Assembly (NCBI GenBank): GCA_004321915.1
Contig: SCQE01000055.1
Coordinates: forward strand, 1-57,704
Direction: 5' to 3'
Origin: Nitrospirota bacterium
GTDB lineage: Bacteria; Nitrospirota; Thermodesulfovibrionia; Thermodesulfovibrionales; Dissulfurispiraceae
Length of the DNA stretch: 57,704 bases
Below the pieces are notes generated by a model. That model did no database searches. It saw only the letters and a list, made by a program, of their open reading frames with translations, and was not told where the DNA came from. The position numbers were made by a program, and so were the translations under genes. Positions within the stretch are counted from its first letter, which is position 1. Each line of letters starts with the position of its first letter. Shown here in pieces: positions 26,439-35,416 of the stretch.

Positions 26439-27997
26439 TTCAGTATCCTGCCTGAACGGCTGCCTGTAAACCCGCCGTGCTTAAGCGCATGGACCCCGTT
26501 TACAAATACATGCTCTATACCTTCCGGTTTGCTGAAAGGGTTTTTGAATGTGGCTGTATCGCGGATTGTCTTATAATCGAACAGCAGTATGTCTGCGAAA
26601 TAGCCTGTTTTTAAAAGGCCGCGTCTTTCGATACGGAAGGTCCTTGCCGGAAGTGAAGTCATTTTTTTTATCGCCTCAGACAGCGAAAACAGTTTCTCAT
26701 CACGCACGTATTGGGCGATTATTTTTGGGAAGCTGCCGAAGCCTCTCGGGTGGGGCTTCCCGCTGCTTGTAACGCCGGAAAACGACCGCACAGAGCTGTC
26801 TGAGCCTATCATGGAGTAGGGCAGGCTGAGAAATTTTCTGAGGTTATCTTCATTCATCGAGAAGAATACCGCGCTTGTCCTTACCTCTTCGTCTATCAAT
26901 ATTTCTATCAGGGTATCATCGGGCTTTTTTTCGAGCTTCGCCGCTATCGCAGCTATGCTTTCGCCTTCCATCCATCGGTTGCGCTCTTTTACGGCTGTGG
27001 CGACAAATATCTTCTCCCATGAATCAGGCTTGTTTGCTAACTCCGTTTTAATTTTTTTCAGTGCGTCAGGGAACTTTAGCCTGTTCAGTTCGTCCTGATA
27101 TCCTCCTTCATAAACCCATGAAGGCAGTACCGTGTCGAGGTCCGTGCTGGATGCGATGTATGGATAACGGTCGCAGGTGACTCTGGTCCCGGAGTTTTGT
27201 GCCTTCTCGATTGCCGATATGGCGTCATCCGCCTTATGCCAGTTGCGCTCGCCTGCGGTTTTTATGTGTGAGATATGGACGGGGATGCCTGATTCACGGC
27301 CTATCGCTATTGTTTCTTCGATAGATTCGATAAGTCTGTCCCCTTCGCTTCTCATATGCGAGGCGTATATGCCGTCTCTTGATTTAGCGGTTTTTGCAAG
27401 TCCGACAAGCTCTGCGGTATCCGAGAAAATGCCCGGAGGATAGATGAGTCCGGTGGAGAGGCCTCTTGCGCCTGAGTTCATGGCATCGGCAAGAAGTTCG
27501 TCCATTTTGAGCATTGAACTTTTGTCGGCAGCGGTATTTTTGTATCCGACTACTGAGCCCCTGATATTGCCGTGTCCGCAGAGCGTAGCAAAGTTTATCG
27601 CAATGCCTTTTTTTGTAAGCAGGCCGAAATACTCGTCAAAGGTGTGCCAACGCTCTTTTATGTCCAGCTCGTTCATGTCCGTCTGTCTGCGCTCAAAGGC
27701 CTCGCCAAGGAGCGGAGCCGCTGACAGGCCGCAGTTGCCGTTAATCTCGGTAGTCACTCCCTGAGAGAGCTTACCCTCGGCCCTGCCGTCTGCCAATATA
27801 GTAAATTCCGAATGTGCGTGGGTGTCTATAAAGCCCGGACATGCGATGAGTCCCGTTGCATTTATTTCATGTTTTGCATGGGGTGATCCATTACCTAAAA
27901 AAACGATGGTCTCAGCTTCGATGCCGATATTGGCCTCGATCGGCCCATTTCCTGTGCCGTCGATAAGGACTGCGTTTTTGATCAGATAATCGAGCAT
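26435..27997 (-). CDS. N-acyl-D-amino-acid deacylase (D-aminoacylase), amidohydrolase family
   Basis: 520 residues of the metal-dependent amidohydrolase superfamily. Metal ligands are visible in PGFIDTHAHSE, NGNCG (Cys ligand of the D-aminoacylase type), SHMRSEGD and HISHIKTAG, with the late Asp in MIGSDSS. The enzyme cleaves N-acyl-D-amino acids, plausibly from peptidoglycan turnover, which fits the nearby gamma-glutamyl hydrolase and AMIN amidase. It ends 4 nt into the hydrolase that follows, so the two are probably co-translated. Confidence 0.9.
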   Translation of the reverse strand: MLDYLIKNAVLIDGTGNGPIEANIGIEAETIVFLGNGSPHAKHEINATGLIACPGFIDTHAHSEFTILADGRAEGKLSQGVTTEINGNCGLSAAPLLGEAFERRQTDMNELDIKERWHTFDEYFGLLTKKGIAINFATLCGHGNIRGSVVGYKNTAADKSSMLKMDELLADAMNSGARGLSTGLIYPPGIFSDTAELVGLAKTAKSRDGIYASHMRSEGDRLIESIEETIAIGRESGIPVHISHIKTAGERNWHKADDAISAIEKAQNSGTRVTCDRYPYIASSTDLDTVLPSWVYEGGYQDELNRLKFPDALKKIKTELANKPDSWEKIFVATAVKERNRWMEGESIAAIAAKLEKKPDDTLIEILIDEEVRTSAVFFSMNEDNLRKFLSLPYSMIGSDSSVRSFSGVTSSGKPHPRGFGSFPKIIAQYVRDEKLFSLSEAIKKMTSLPARTFRIERRGLLKTGYFADILLFDYKTIRDTATFKNPFSKPEGIEHVFVNGVHALKHGGFTGSRSGRILK

Positions 27998-28024
27998 TGG
28001 TGAAAAGCGGTTTTGGTGATAGGT

Positions 28025-29425
28025 CTATATCCTGCGGGTGTTCTTTGAATAACGGGCATTCTTCTTTGCTTTAGGGGCCTTTGCAACCTTGCCTTTTTTT
28101 ACAACTGTTGCTTTGCGGCTCTTAGAGATCTTCTTTACCAGTTTGGTCTGTTTGGCGGGTTTAATGTCGTAACCGTTTCTGTATGGAGTTTTGTGTGAGA
28201 CCAGCATATGAGGAGAGGCTGTAGAAAAGTAGGAGTTTATTCCGAGCGCGATAGAATTGGCGAGTTGGTCCCTGTATTCGTCCGTTGTGAGCAGCCGCTC
28301 TTCCTCCCTGTTGCTTATGAACGAGACCTCCACAAGAGCGGAAGGCATTTTGGCACCGACTAGGACATAGAACAGCGCCTGTTTTACGCCGTGGTTTGCG
28401 ACTTCAGGATATTCCGAAGTTATATTGGTCACAAGCGCGTTCTGCACATAGCCCGCAACCTTTACAGATTCGTCACGTTTGCTTTCCCTTTCGAGGGCGG
28501 TAAGTATCACTCCGAGTTCGCCCTGCGCTTTTTTCATCTCTTTTACGGATATATCGTTCTCTCTGGCCGCAACACGCAGGGCTTCCGCGTCGTCGGTCCA
28601 GTTCAGAAGATATGTTTCTATGCCGCGCGCCTGTCTGTTCGGGCTCGCATTAGCGTGTATGGACAGGAACAGGTCGGCCCCGCTGTTGTTGGCTATTTCG
28701 GCGCGCTCCCTAAGCGGTATGAAAATGTCCTTCTCTCTCGTCAGGATTATCTCATATTGAGGATGTTCCGAATGCATGATTTCGCGTATCTTTAACGCAA
28801 CATCGAGCACCACATCTTTTTCATAAAGGCCTTTGGGCCCTACTGCTCCGGGGTCATGCCCCCCATGTCCGGGGTCGAGCACGATTCTTTTATACGCAGG
28901 CCTTGCCTCGGTCCTGTCCGGGACCCTTTTTTCTTTTTCGCGCTCAGGAATAAGCTCTCTTTCTTTTACGCGTTCCCTATCGGGTTTTTGCTGGATTGTC
29001 GTGCCCTTATGAAAAATATCTATGACAAGCCTCGGCGGGTCGTCCAGATTGATGACTTTGAAGTCGTAGTCATTAGTTTCAAGATCGAAGACTATCCTGA
29101 CGGTAGTCGCGGTATTTTGGCCTAAACGCACCGATTTTACCAGCCTGTCGTTTACCTGATAGCTTGGTTGTATGCCTTTTTGGAGTTTTGCGTTTTTGAG
29201 GTCGAAGAAAAGCCTGTCAGGATTCGACAATGTGGCTTTTGAAAATTCTACAGGTCCGCTCAAGTCAATGGCTACACGCACATTATCGGCGCCTGTCCAG
29301 TGTCTGATCCCTTTTATTTCGATCGGCTCATCTGCAAAGGATAACGCAGGCAGAGAGACAAGAATGCAGCAGAGAACAAAAAACAGGGTTACGTCGGATT
29401 TTCTGAGTTTGGCAGGTATACGCAA
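28025..29425 (-). CDS. amiC: N-acetylmuramoyl-L-alanine amidase with AMIN domain (AmiC type)
   Basis: A periplasmic zinc amidase that cuts peptide stems from murein during cell separation. After a signal peptide (VTLFFVLCCILVSLPALSFA) comes an AMIN domain (about 33-130), a charged linker, and the Amidase_3 domain with zinc ligands in VLDPGHGGHDPGA, Glu in GLYEKDV, His in LSIHANAS and the catalytic Glu in ALVEVSFIS. A Lys-rich tail of about 70 residues follows. I choose TTG 29425, just after the NifU-domain stop. A longer reading from 29485 adds a basic stretch that overlaps that gene. Confidence 0.9.
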   Translation of the reverse strand: MRIPAKLRKSDVTLFFVLCCILVSLPALSFADEPIEIKGIRHWTGADNVRVAIDLSGPVEFSKATLSNPDRLFFDLKNAKLQKGIQPSYQVNDRLVKSVRLGQNTATTVRIVFDLETNDYDFKVINLDDPPRLVIDIFHKGTTIQQKPDRERVKERELIPEREKEKRVPDRTEARPAYKRIVLDPGHGGHDPGAVGPKGLYEKDVVLDVALKIREIMHSEHPQYEIILTREKDIFIPLRERAEIANNSGADLFLSIHANASPNRQARGIETYLLNWTDDAEALRVAARENDISVKEMKKAQGELGVILTALERESKRDESVKVAGYVQNALVTNITSEYPEVANHGVKQALFYVLVGAKMPSALVEVSFISNREEERLLTTDEYRDQLANSIALGINSYFSTASPHMLVSHKTPYRNGYDIKPAKQTKLVKKISKSRKATVVKKGKVAKAPKAKKNARYSKNTRRI

Positions 29426-29429
29426 TACT

Positions 29430-29654
29430 CTATATCGCCTGGACCGCCTTGGTTCCCGGCACTTCCTTCTTGAGGGTGGTTTCAACCCAGTTTTTAAGGG
29501 TCAGACTCGACATAGGACAACTGCCGCACGCGCCTTTTAGTTTCACATATATAATATCGTCTTTTATTTCTACAAGTTCAATATCTCCGCCCTCTGCCTT
29601 CAACCCGACCCTGACTTTTTCGAGCGCTTTTTCTATCTGATCCTTAGTTATCAT
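29430..29654 (-). CDS. NifU C-terminal-domain protein (Fe-S scaffold/carrier)
   Basis: A 74-residue NifU-like domain with the CxxC cluster site in GACGSCPMSSLTLKNWVE. Stand-alone domains of this kind carry and deliver Fe-S clusters. GGAGG lies 5 nt before ATG 29654. It is first in a reverse-strand run with the amidase, a neighbour with no obvious functional link. Confidence 0.93.
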   Translation of the reverse strand: MITKDQIEKALEKVRVGLKAEGGDIELVEIKDDIIYVKLKGACGSCPMSSLTLKNWVETTLKKEVPGTKAVQAI

Positions 29655-29798
29655 TACAGCCTCCTTCTAAAAAGGACTTAATAAAAATAATAAGCCCCAA
29701 CAGGCTGAAAAGTCAATTTCTCATTTATTCTCAAGAAGTTTTAATGTTATTTGAGTTTTTAATTTGCCCTTGTATTGTGTTTATGCTAATATCTTCAA

Positions 29799-30407
29799 AT
29801 GACAAAAATAATGTCGATATTATCTTGCCGGTCAAACATCAAAAAAGTTTTAACCATTTACGTTCTTTTTGTCCCGATTTTTTGTTTGTGTCCTTCTTTC
29901 TCAGGTGCCCAAGATGTCCGCCCAGAGATAAGGATTTTCTTGAAAAATGACACATCCGAAATCAGGACGGAGGGCCGTGCCGGCATATACGGTAATTATC
30001 CTCAAGCATTCGGAAATTATTTTTTCGGACGTCTCTCCGATGAGCTCCGCAAGTCGGGGCTCCTTTCGGAAACTCAGGCCGTATCGAATATGGAATGCGG
30101 AGTGAAGCTTATAGAGGTGAACGAGGCGAATGCGGACGGCGTTCTAAGTTGGATTTACAAAAAGGCATGGGCTTTGTCCGAGGTAAGCTGCACAGCCAAG
30201 GGCAGGGAGCTGAAACGTACGGTGAAGGCCGATACGTCCGATATTTTTTTGAAGCATAATGCCGTAGCTGAGTTCTTGTGGAGAAGCAGGACCATCCCTG
30301 CCACGAGCCCGGTATTTCAAAATACGCCCGTCGGGATTACGCTCAACGACCTTGCGGCAATGACACATAAGGCAATGGCCGATATGGGCGAAGTTTTATC
30401 AAAATGA
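29799..30407 (+). CDS. Hypothetical exported protein
   Basis: 202 residues with a signal peptide (VLTIYVLFVPIFCLCPSFSGA). The mature part resembles small periplasmic beta/alpha proteins that bind or modify envelope components, but I recognise no named family. It is followed, with 4-nt overlap, by a repeat-type exported protein and then a deacetylase, so the three form an operon. No clear ribosome binding site precedes ATG 29799; ATG 29811 is also possible. Confidence 0.6.
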   Translation: MTKIMSILSCRSNIKKVLTIYVLFVPIFCLCPSFSGAQDVRPEIRIFLKNDTSEIRTEGRAGIYGNYPQAFGNYFFGRLSDELRKSGLLSETQAVSNMECGVKLIEVNEANADGVLSWIYKKAWALSEVSCTAKGRELKRTVKADTSDIFLKHNAVAEFLWRSRTIPATSPVFQNTPVGITLNDLAAMTHKAMADMGEVLSK

Positions 30408-31354
30408 ACCGTAGCCTTGGTCTTCCAAAGAAAGCTGCGTATATGCTGTTTTATATCGCCTGCGGATTGGTCCTCGCTTTATTTTCCGGATCTGAAATAA
30501 GCGCATCGAACATGAACCATCTTGCGGAAGGCAACAGGCTTAAGGGTGTCGGGGATTGCTCCGGCGCCGTAGAAAAGTACAGACTCGCAAAACAGCAGAG
30601 GCAGTTCAGGGAGGAGTGGGGCTTTTATCATGCCGCAGCCGACTGCTATGCAGCTCTCAGGGATTACGACAAGGCCATTGTTTCTTACGGAAAGGTCATA
30701 GAATCCACCAAAAACAGGGCGCTTCAGGGGGAGATGTACAGGGGCAGGGGGAAGGCCTATTACCTTAAGGCCAAGGGCAAAACTCTCGACGGCCACTACG
30801 TAGATCTTGCTTATAAAAATCTGGCCGAGGCAAAGGCAAGGGCTGTCGATGTGGCGGACATCGAGAGGGAGATCAGCGCGGACATAGACAGGCTTGGGGC
30901 AGCCGTGACAGGGGAACCTAGAAATGCTGCCGAGGAAGAAAGAAAGATAGATGAGAAGATGCAGGAGTACTTGAATAGGGTCCCTCAGCCCCCTGTGCAA
31001 GAGGTCCCGGTTGTTGTTAAGCCGGAAGTCAAAGAGACTGAAAAGACCGAAAAACCGTCAAAGAAGAAAACAATAAAAAAACCTCTAAAGAAAGGCTCTC
31101 TCAAAAAGGCCCCTGTCAAAAAAGGCGCTGCGCCAGACAATTCATCCTCCAAGCACCGGAAGCTGTCGGACCTTCATAAAGGCAAGACCGACAAGGACGG
31201 GGCAAGTTCCGGCGAACTGCCTTTCAAAGATATATTCCAGAAATACGGAGAAGGCAAGGCGCCTCCGAAAAAACAGAAGAGGGCCGCAGCCGTTGATAAG
31301 GACACCACTTCAGAGGAACTCGAAAAGCTGCTCAAAGAGGTTGTCGGCAAATGA
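30404..31354 (+). CDS. Exported TPR-like protein with Lys/Pro-rich tail
   Basis: 316 residues. An N-terminal signal or anchor (AYMLFYIACGLVLALFSGS) is followed by about two to three TPR-like helical pairs (GDCSGAVEKYRLAK, RDYDKAIVSYGKVI, AYKNLAEAKARA). A long low-complexity basic region comes next (KKKTIKKPLKKGSLKKAPVK) and then a short helical end (SEELEKLLKEV). The layout suggests a scaffold that contacts partners in the periplasm. It overlaps both neighbours by 4 nt. Confidence 0.65.
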   Translation: MNRSLGLPKKAAYMLFYIACGLVLALFSGSEISASNMNHLAEGNRLKGVGDCSGAVEKYRLAKQQRQFREEWGFYHAAADCYAALRDYDKAIVSYGKVIESTKNRALQGEMYRGRGKAYYLKAKGKTLDGHYVDLAYKNLAEAKARAVDVADIEREISADIDRLGAAVTGEPRNAAEEERKIDEKMQEYLNRVPQPPVQEVPVVVKPEVKETEKTEKPSKKKTIKKPLKKGSLKKAPVKKGAAPDNSSSKHRKLSDLHKGKTDKDGASSGELPFKDIFQKYGEGKAPPKKQKRAAAVDKDTTSEELEKLLKEVVGK

Positions 31355-32286
31355 GAGAAATTTTTCCTATGCGCAGAGTTGGATTGATATACGACGATAT
31401 TTATCTTAAGCATGAGATGCCGGCAGGGCATCCTGAATCAAAGTTAAGGCTGATAAGCATTCTTGAGGCCCTTAAGTCGTCCCCGTACTGGAACTATATC
31501 CATTGCCTGAAACCGCGCAAGGCCGGGCTCGACGAAATCGCGACGGTCCATAAAAAATCCTATATCGAGAGGATGAGGGACTTCGGCACCGGTTATTTCG
31601 ATCCGGATACTTACGTTTCGGAGCATACGCTCGAGGCCGCTTTTTTTGCAGCAGGGGCCGTGGTCGAAGCTGTCGAAAGGTGTAGATCAGGAGAACTGGA
31701 AAGGGCGTTCTGCGCTGTAAGGCCTCCCGGCCATCATGCCGAAGCTGACAGGGCCATGGGGTTCTGCGTGTTTAATAACGTCGCGGTCGGCGCAAGGCAT
31801 GCTCAGAAGATCGGATATGAAAAGATTTTTATAGTAGACTTTGATGTCCATCACGGCAACGGCACGCAGCATATGTTTGAAGAGGACGATTCCGTATTCT
31901 ATTTCAGCACGCATCAATATCCGCATTATCCGGGCACAGGAAGCGGGTCGGAAAAAGGGAGGGGCAAGGGGCTGGGCTACACGTACAATGTCCCGATGGG
32001 GCATGGCGCAGGCGACAACGAGTTTGAGGATATATATAACCGGACGCTCCCCGCGCTGATAAAGAAGTTTTCTCCTGACATGGTCATGGTTTCGTCGGGT
32101 TACGATATTCACAGAAGAGACCCTCTTTCGGGGCTCAGTGTTTCGAATGAGGGGATACGCAGTATTGTGAGGGGTATACTATCGTCCGCAGATGTACCGT
32201 TTGTTTTTACATTGGAAGGCGGATACGATTTGACAGCGCTCGCGGAATCTGTAAGGATAACTGTCGGGGAATTGCTTGGGGCATAG
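31351..32286 (+). CDS. Histone deacetylase-superfamily protein (acetoin utilization / acetylpolyamine amidohydrolase type)
   Basis: 311 residues of the zinc arginase-deacetylase fold. Catalytic and metal residues are visible: RPPGHHAEADRAMGFC (His pair), DFDVHHGNGTQ (Asp and His ligands), and SSGYDIHRRDPL (Asp ligand), with the final EGGYDL. Bacterial members deacetylate small molecules such as polyamines, or proteins such as AcuC targets; the substrate here is unknown. ATG 31351 overlaps the preceding gene by 4 nt; ATG 31369 (MRRVGLIYDD) may be the true start. Confidence 0.9.
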   Translation: MREIFPMRRVGLIYDDIYLKHEMPAGHPESKLRLISILEALKSSPYWNYIHCLKPRKAGLDEIATVHKKSYIERMRDFGTGYFDPDTYVSEHTLEAAFFAAGAVVEAVERCRSGELERAFCAVRPPGHHAEADRAMGFCVFNNVAVGARHAQKIGYEKIFIVDFDVHHGNGTQHMFEEDDSVFYFSTHQYPHYPGTGSGSEKGRGKGLGYTYNVPMGHGAGDNEFEDIYNRTLPALIKKFSPDMVMVSSGYDIHRRDPLSGLSVSNEGIRSIVRGILSSADVPFVFTLEGGYDLTALAESVRITVGELLGA

Positions 32287-32318
32287 TCCGGAATTACTAA
32301 GGAATACATTTACAATGC

Positions 32319-32435
32319 CACACGATTTGTCATTCCCGCGAAGGCGGGAATCCAGAAATATCTTGAAAATACTGGATCCCCGGGGCAAGCCCGAGGATGA
32401 CAGATATGAGGCTTTGTCATGTTAGTTCGTAGTAA
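32319..32435. repeat. Dispersed ~117-bp repeat, copy 2
   Basis: Matches 1-117 at about 114 of 117 positions, including the TTCCCGC/GCGGGAA hairpin. It fills most of the gap between the deacetylase and the chemoreceptor gene and ends about 30 nt before that gene's start. Confidence 0.88.
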
Positions 32436-32466
32436 TTAATTTTATGAATAGGGGGGAGTCTTTATT

Positions 32467-34155
32467 ATGATCAAATGGTTTTACAACATGGGGTTGAGCA
32501 AAAAGTTCTACAGCACCTTCGGTGTCATCATTTTTTGTTCGATGATAGGCATTGCCGTAGGACAGGTGGTTTTCACAAAAGTGCAGATAGGCGGCAGGTA
32601 TTTTAAAGGCATCGAGTTGAAGAAAGACGCTGTTGACGACATCGCAAGAATACGGATGAACCTTAATCTTATGCGGAGCATTTATTATGAGCAGTTATTT
32701 AAGTATGACGCTGATTCTGTGGCGGGTCTCAAAAAAATAGCCTCAAGTGCAGACAATCTTTTTGAGCAGCTAAAGAGCAAACAGACGCAGAAGAACGGAA
32801 ACGATAAACTCTACTGCACCTCATGTCATTCAGGGGAAACCATGGCGGCTTTCTTTACGGATATTGACAATGCAAAGGTTTCTTGGGATTCTTTCAAGGC
32901 ACTTTTATTCAACCGGCTGATTCCGCTCGCCGCAGCCGGGAACGTGAAAGGGAGCATAGAGATCGTAGAAGGCGACTTTTCGACACTGTATGACGATATT
33001 ATGGAGAAGACCAAAAACCCTGTCGACACTCTGAGGGTAGTCGCACCGATGCAGGTCGAAAAACTGAAGAAGGAGTCCACCATAATAAAAGTCGGTTTTC
33101 TTATAGCCGGAGTGCTGATTGCGGTCTTTCTCGTGATGATAGCATACTTTCTTTCCGCGGACATCGTAGAGCCTGTTGTTTCGGTCGCCCGTTTGTCGGG
33201 ATACATGGCTGACGGAGATTTTAAAAAAGTGGATATAAAGACCAAGGGCAACGACGAGATAGGACAGATGGCCAATGCTTTTCAGCGCATGTGTTCAAAC
33301 ATGGGCGGTTGCGTAATGAAGATGAGGAGCGGGATAGACAGCCTTCAGTCGACCGCCGAAAAGCTTTCTTCCACATCCGAAGAGCTTTCCAATGTAACGG
33401 ATGGGCAGCTCAGACAGGCCGATCAGGTTGTTGCGCTCACGAACGAAACCTCCGAAAGCATCGTGAATGTAGCGCATAATGCGTCTAAGGCCGCGGATGC
33501 GGTCCAGGAATCATCCAATCTGGCGTCGCACGGGAAGACCATTGCCGACAGTGCGGTTGCAGAGATCAACAGGATCGCGGATTCGATAAGGGACGCTGCG
33601 GGCACCATAGAAAAACTTGGAGAAAGCTCCAAAGAGATAGGCGAGATAGTGCTCGTGATTACCGATATAGCCGACCAGACCAACCTGCTTGCGCTGAATG
33701 CGGCGATCGAAGCTGCAAGGGCAGGCGAACTCGGCAGGGGATTTGCCGTTGTTGCCGATGAGGTAAGAAAACTTGCCGAAAAAACATCCAAGGCCACCAG
33801 CGATATAGCTCAAAAGATCAAGATAATCCAGACGGAAACGCAGCGCTCCGTAGATATGATGAAAGAGAGCACCGAAGAGGTCGACCGCGGTGTAAAGCTC
33901 ATGAATACGGTAAGCGAAGCGCTCGATTCCATAGCTTCGGCCTCGTCCAACGCTACAGGCATGGTGAAGTCCATAGCCGAAGCCTCGGAGCACCAGACCA
34001 CGGCCTCTGAGGAGATAAAGGCGAATGTGGACGATCTGTCGGGTGGGATCAGGCATTCAAGTGCGGTGGCTAAGGAGTTGAGCGATATCTCGATAGAACT
34101 CGCCCGTTCTGCCGATTATCTGAAAAAGGAAATGGAATGGATCAAGGCTTCATAA
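32467..34155 (+). CDS. Methyl-accepting chemotaxis protein with periplasmic c-type heme motif
   Basis: A 562-residue membrane receptor: first membrane helix about 15-37, a periplasmic sensor domain to about 205, second helix about 208-230, HAMP (about 230-285), then the cytoplasmic signalling coiled coil with the conserved tip ([19 protein letters not shown]). Odd point: the sensor domain contains CTSCH at residues 117-121, a c-type heme attachment motif, within a helical region. Heme-bearing receptors (DcrA in Desulfovibrio, several in Geobacter) sense redox, O2 or NO. ATG 32467 follows AGGGGGGAG. It is not next to a che operon, but copy 1 of the repeat upstream of it precedes the cheA-like gene. 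Confidence 0.93.
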   Translation: MIKWFYNMGLSKKFYSTFGVIIFCSMIGIAVGQVVFTKVQIGGRYFKGIELKKDAVDDIARIRMNLNLMRSIYYEQLFKYDADSVAGLKKIASSADNLFEQLKSKQTQKNGNDKLYCTSCHSGETMAAFFTDIDNAKVSWDSFKALLFNRLIPLAAAGNVKGSIEIVEGDFSTLYDDIMEKTKNPVDTLRVVAPMQVEKLKKESTIIKVGFLIAGVLIAVFLVMIAYFLSADIVEPVVSVARLSGYMADGDFKKVDIKTKGNDEIGQMANAFQRMCSNMGGCVMKMRSGIDSLQSTAEKLSSTSEELSNVTDGQLRQADQVVALTNETSESIVNVAHNASKAADAVQESSNLASHGKTIADSAVAEINRIADSIRDAAGTIEKLGESSKEIGEIVLVITDIADQTNLLALNAAIEAARAGELGRGFAVVADEVRKLAEKTSKATSDIAQKIKIIQTETQRSVDMMKESTEEVDRGVKLMNTVSEALDSIASASSNATGMVKSIAEASEHQTTASEEIKANVDDLSGGIRHSSAVAKELSDISIELARSADYLKKEMEWIKAS

Positions 34156-35350
34156 CGGTTTTTGGGCTCTTGTTTGTTTTGACCCTGCTCAGCGCCAGCA
34201 GGCCGGTTATGAAGAACAGCGCTATTGCAAGGACCGCGGGGCGTTGGCTGCCGAACCATGACGATAAAATGCCGAATACGAGCGGACCGGCTATCGCAGA
34301 CGATTTGCCGACAAGAGAATAAACGCCGAAGTATTCGGCTTCATGGCCTTCGGGAATAAAGCTTGAGTAAAGCGCCCTGCTTGCGGCCTGCACTATTCCG
34401 AGCCCGGCCCCTGCAACGGCCGCTATAATGAGAAACGCCGGTTTTTGGTGAACGAACGCGGATGCAAAAGATACCGCTGTCCAGAGTACTAGGGACAGCA
34501 TTACTACTTTCTTGGGCCCTGCCGTATCTATGGTTTTTGCGAAGGCGAATGCTCCGGACAGCGCTGTAACCTGCACAAGCAGGTATAGGGTGATCAGTTC
34601 TTCGCTCGAAAATTTGAGCGTAGTGGCCGCGAAGATGCTCGAAAATACTATTACCGTGTTAACGCCGTCCTCATAGATCAGATATGAAAAGAGGAACTTT
34701 CTCAACTCTTTTTCCGTCCATATCTTTTTGAGCGTCTGTAGTATTCTGCTCGATGCCGGGGCCCCCTGCGTACGCTCATCCGCAGGCAGTAAGGCAAACG
34801 AAGGGAGCGCAAAGATTATGAAGAAGACCGATACCATCGGCCAGACATAGTTGAACATGTTTTGTTTTATGAGCAGCAGCGCGAGAAGGAGCGAGAGTAT
34901 CGAACCTGCATAGCCTATCCCGAAACCCCATGCGGAGACCCGTCCTTGGACAGATGGCGAGGCTATCATGGGAAGAAAAGAGTTGTAAAAAACGAGTCCC
35001 CCCTCCATGCCTATATTCGCGAACGTCATAAGGAGGAAGCCCTCCAACGCCATGCCCTTTTCGAGCAAAGAGAAGGAAGCCACAGCCGCAACGCACATAA
35101 AGGTGTAAAGGCCGAGCAGTTTTTTCCGCAGCCCCGAATAATCCGCAAATCCGCCCAAGATAGGCGATGTCAGCGCCACAATCGCCATGCTCAAGGAAAT
35201 TGCCCGTCCCCACCAAAGGTCGCCTTGCCCTGTTTCGTTGCCTACGATGACATTCGCGTAATAGACAGGGAATATCACGGCTGCTATCACCGCCGAATAG
35301 CTCGAATTCGCGAAATCGAAAAGACACCATGAGAAGATACGCTTGTTCAT
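34142..35350 (-). CDS. MFS transporter of the UMF1 (Atg22-like) family
   Basis: 402 residues with twelve predicted helices. The N-terminal [17 protein letters not shown] and the loop [14 protein letters not shown] are diagnostic of the UMF1 family; the late loop [20 protein letters not shown] is also typical. Yeast Atg22 exports amino acids from the vacuole; bacterial substrates are mostly unknown. The 3' end overlaps the convergent chemoreceptor gene by 14 nt. Confidence 0.92.
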   Translation of the reverse strand: MNKRIFSWCLFDFANSSYSAVIAAVIFPVYYANVIVGNETGQGDLWWGRAISLSMAIVALTSPILGGFADYSGLRKKLLGLYTFMCVAAVASFSLLEKGMALEGFLLMTFANIGMEGGLVFYNSFLPMIASPSVQGRVSAWGFGIGYAGSILSLLLALLLIKQNMFNYVWPMVSVFFIIFALPSFALLPADERTQGAPASSRILQTLKKIWTEKELRKFLFSYLIYEDGVNTVIVFSSIFAATTLKFSSEELITLYLLVQVTALSGAFAFAKTIDTAGPKKVVMLSLVLWTAVSFASAFVHQKPAFLIIAAVAGAGLGIVQAASRALYSSFIPEGHEAEYFGVYSLVGKSSAIAGPLVFGILSSWFGSQRPAVLAIALFFITGLLALSRVKTNKSPKTVMKP

Positions 35351-35416
35351 CGGTTTTATTATACCCTCTCACGATTTTACTTGAAAGATTCGTCAAAATC
35401 TGTTATCCAATAAGAT

